Position numbers and translations under genes: made by a program. Positions 61,057-64,000 of a DNA stretch of 64,000 nucleotides are shown here, piece by piece (the stretch's first letter is position 1; each line of letters opens with the position of its first letter). The stretch is from positions 1,371,501 to 1,435,500 of the forward strand of contig JACGZH010000007.1 of assembly GCA_014706385.1 (NCBI GenBank), written 5' to 3'. This DNA is from Phaffia rhodozyma. Taxonomy: Eukaryota; Basidiomycota; Tremellomycetes; Cystofilobasidiales; Mrakiaceae. Below the pieces are notes generated by a model. The model did no database searches. It had not been told where the DNA came from and saw nothing but the letters and a program-made list of their open reading frames with translations.

Positions 61057-62489
61057 TGATCGTCTTTCCTTATCTCTTTGTCAGAGAAGTCTTCGGGGTT
61101 AATATATATGACGATACTCGAATTTTTGGCCAGTGTTTATGATTATTATTGGTGTTCAAAGGTGCTCCTTTTAGTGAACATCTATTGTCTGTAGAGTTTC
61201 AATCATCGATCACGAGTGTACGAGCAGCGTAGGGACTTCTTTTTCATGGGCATGCAGAGATCAAAAGAAAGACAGATCGGGATTCGATGTCATCGGCGCT
61301 CATCCTCGGCTAATAGACTTTTTCCTCGATGGTCTTTACAGAAGAAGTTGAGAAAGAAGAGAGTGCATCTGAGAAATAGCTTATCGTCTTAAAAACTACC
61401 GACCCAGTGTTGCTGAGAATACAAATATCTGGTCAGCCGAATGTATAGATTTCTTGAGCTGATACGTCATCCTGTGCTCACTCCCTAACGTAAACTATAG
61501 TCAAGGCTGATGATGGTTCAGGTCTTCTATCTTATGCTTTGGTCTCATTCCACTTTGCTTTGGTCTTCTTCAACAACTTTGTGTTCTCTTTTCTTTCTTT
61601 TTGATTTCATGTGTTTGCTTATTTGTTTGAATTGATAAATACTATCAGTTTCCTGAAATGTGCTCTCTATCAGTCCATATAGATCTTGAGTGGATTAAAA
61701 AGTATGCAACCGCAAGATGGACACATGTGCTCACCCTCTCTCCCTACTTTTCTATATACGGGTTTTCCAATCCTTCTTCCAATCACTCATCCGTCAGGAG
61801 ATCGAAAGAAATGGAGAAGAAAAGAAACGAAAGAAGGAAAACACAAAAAAAAGGATCATCGGCATGTTAAATGTTCGGCATGGCAAACTCCGATGGAGAT
61901 AAGAGAACTCAATGGCTAGTTCCAATTGTCTTCTCGGCTGCGGGTTGGTGTTAGCCGATCCTTCTTGTTTACCACACTCATACTCCTTCTTTCTATACAC
62001 CAGGCCAGGTTTAATCCCCGTTAGGCAAGATTCCGGCTAATCGTCGTTCAGGCATGTTTCTATTCTTTCTATTGACCATCGGAGCCAAAAACTCGCCGCT
62101 TACCCACCCTAATATCTTCACTAACGTTTGAGCTGACAATCTTGTAAAGGTTGCACATGGTACCTAATGCCAAAAAGACTGATGCTGAGCCACCTCTTGA
62201 AACGTTAATCCCTTCCACTGTTCTGATTTTATCTCTTCGTTTCCTCCTCGTGGACGATTTACTATTAATACCACTGATACAGTGGGTCGTTCGGTGCTTA
62301 CCGTATCGAAGCTGTTCCTTTAGGCAAACATCGTGAGAACTTGAATGCATATCGAGCGGATCGAGGAAATGAGAAGAAACACGATAGACTATAAATGAGA
62401 CGAGATGGCCATACTGTCTGTTCCCTTTTCTTCTTTTTTTTTCGTTAACACGAATCCGTCGTTGTAACGGATTTTTTCAAGCCAAAAAG
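61057..62489. other. Intergenic between disordered-protein and transporter genes
   Basis: 1.43 kb. No conserved frame on either strand. Open frames of 60-93 codons (for example 61658-61870 and 62069-62350) lack motifs. The last 90 bp, with a poly-T stretch and CGTTGTAACGG (62460-62470), lie immediately before the transporter start. I recognise no RNA gene. Confidence 0.45.
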
Positions 62490-64000
62490 ATGAAAGCATC
62501 ATCATTCCTACCAAAATACAATGACCCCATTGCCGATGGGACGGGGCATGAGTCACCCCTCCAAGAGGTCCATGACTCTGAATTCAAAGATGATCCTAAT
62601 CTTGAAAAGGCCGATGAGAAAGGTGTCTTTGTGGTAGACTCTGTTGTTGAAGCGACAACGACGGAGGACGTCGAAGAGGCAAGTCCTATCAGGAACTTTC
62701 TTAGGTCTCAATCTCTTTCCTCAAGACGATCACGCTGACGATGAACATCTTGCGCTTTCCCCCATCAAGTTGGAGCGCCGATTGGAAAACAGTCAAGCTC
62801 TGGATGAAGAATACGCCGTCCATGATTCCCGAGATGGTTGGTCATGATCCGTCAAGATACTTATCATATCTAGTCCGAATAACTAATCAACCACTATCAT
62901 AACAGTCGCCGTCAAGGTTCTTTCGACGTTTGACGACCCGACTTTGCCGGTTCTCACATTCCGAACGATATTCCTCGGTTTAGGATTTTCTGCTTTTGGA
63001 TCCGTCCTTGCTCAGATCTATTACTTCAAGCCTCAGACCTTGAGTGTCTCCACAAGTTTCTTGTTGATCTTGACTTATTTCTTTGGTGAGGTCACAAATG
63101 AGGATTCAGCTCAGATGCAGACGGTGTTCGATTCTGATTCTGGTTTACCTTTTTATCTAAATCTCAGGTCACGCTATGGCTACTATCCTACCTTCTCGAG
63201 GTATCTTCAGATTCCTCAACCCTGGGCCTTTCAACATTAAGGAGCATGCCGCCATCATCAGTACGTGGGAGTTCTACCAGTATGAGATTATCATCGAACC
63301 GCTCTGATCACAAACACCTTCCCTTGAATCTGACAGTTATGTGCTCGACCGCTGCGGGTAGTGCCACCGGTATCCAGGTCATTTCTGTTCAGGACTTGTA
63401 AGTCATCGAATTTATTTCCAGCTAATGACAGTTATACTGACCTCTGTATGAACATGCATCAGGTACTACAACAACAAAATGAACCCAGGAGTCGCAATTT
63501 GTTAGTCTTTGGCAACTCTTTCTCTTTTTCACGAAAGTAAGACTGACCCGGTCTCTTCGCGCGTCTGCTTTCATTAAACAAAGTCACTCTCCTTGGGTCG
63601 CAGCTTCTTGGATTCGGATACGCCGGACTTCTTCAAGAAGCCTTGGTGTACCCTACCATTTGCCTATGGCCTCAGTGTATCACCTCGGTAGCCATGTTCC
63701 AGGCCCTTCACTTCGACGGTGGATTGAGCAAACAGCGAAAGAAGGTTTTCTGGATCATCTTCGCCGCCATCTTTGTCTGGGAGATCTTCCCCCAGTGGAT
63801 CTTCCCTTGGTTGACGGGAATCAGTGTGATCTGTCTCTTTAGTCACAACAATCCTACTACCCGAAATATCTTCGGTGGATCTAACAACAATGAAGGCTTG
63901 GGACTGTTTTCAATTTGGTAAGTCACAGACACTTTGCTTTTCAACGATTTTTCGACCTGAAACAATATAACACAAGCAATCTGATTCTCATGGCTTTGTA
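62490..64000 (+). CDS. Oligopeptide transporter (OPT family), 5' part
   Basis: Proton-coupled oligopeptide or glutathione transporter of the plasma membrane; only the N-terminal third is in the window. Start at 62490 (MKASSFLPKYNDPIADGTGH), an acidic cytosolic N-terminus, then LEEEY-like DEEYAVHDSRD and VLSTFDDPTLPVLTFRTIFL, which match the OPT signature SPYxxVRAxVxxxDDPxxPxxTxR. TM segments follow: GLGFSAFGSVLAQIYYF, SVSTSFLLILTYFFG, HAMATILPSR with FLNPGPFNIKEH (the NPGPFxxKEH OPT motif), STAAGSATGIQVISVQDLYY, LLGSQLLGFGYAGLL, VYPTICLWPQ and KVFWIIFAAIFVWEIFPQWI. The N-terminal splice between about 62620 and 62715 is ambiguous; donor gtgtct after GAG AAA G with an acceptor near 62703 restores frame. 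The gene continues past 64000. Confidence 0.9.

Overview
This window is a eukaryotic, fungal chromosome segment. The genes are intron-rich (often 3-10 introns of about 50-130 nt), intergenic gaps are a few hundred bases, and there is no operon structure. Gene content and style (Esa1, Elp6, Bre1, Taf8 and Atg27 homologues, tremellomycete-like introns, GC near 50%) suggest a basidiomycete yeast of the Tremellomycetes, possibly a Phaffia/Xanthophyllomyces relative. The species is inference. I joined exons by hand using reading frame, GT..AG ends and family conservation.

Layout. 0.7-9.4 kb: ATG27-like autophagy membrane protein (-), ARF6 GTPase (+), ESA1 MYST acetyltransferase (-), ELP6 Elongator subunit (+), then a spacer with inverted-repeat (MITE-like) sequence. 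9.4-15 kb: cytochrome c oxidase subunit COX5 (+), an unrecognised single-TM, probably mitochondrial protein (+), argininosuccinate synthase ARG1 (+). 15.9-24.2 kb: a Git3/Gpr1-type seven-TM receptor (-), a class I/II PLP aminotransferase (+), SDH assembly factor 4 (-). 24.7-37.4 kb: DNA topoisomerase I (+), an alpha-arrestin (-), TRM61 tRNA m1A58 methyltransferase (-). 37.8-47.8 kb: ketopantoate hydroxymethyltransferase (+), class-2 dihydroorotate dehydrogenase (-), mitochondrial tyrosyl-tRNA synthetase (+), a nine-TM EMP70/nonaspanin (-). 48-54.3 kb: TAF8 (+) and BRE1 (-). 54.7-56.6 kb: a tandem pair of small unrecognised membrane proteins sharing a near-identical SDSSWDDVMV core. 57.5-64 kb: a large disordered protein (+) and the 5' part of an oligopeptide transporter (+), cut by the window end.

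Most genes are housekeeping. Several encode mitochondrial functions (COX5, SDHAF4, DHODH, mt-TyrRS, PanB and probably the orphan at 11.8 kb). Chromatin and transcription are covered by ESA1, TOP1, TAF8 and BRE1, and nutrient handling by the receptor, arrestin and OPT transporter. Many pairs are divergent with short shared promoters (ATG27/ARF6, ESA1/ELP6, SDHAF4/TOP1, TRM61/PanB, DHODH/MSY1, TMN/TAF8).

The most novel items are the tandem SDSSWDDVMV membrane proteins, the orphan mitochondrial-type protein, the recurrent GTTCGT splice donors (GTNNGT rule), a likely 78-nt stop-free GC-AG intron, and dispersed ACTACAAAGTT inverted repeats. I saw no tRNA, rRNA or CRISPR array.
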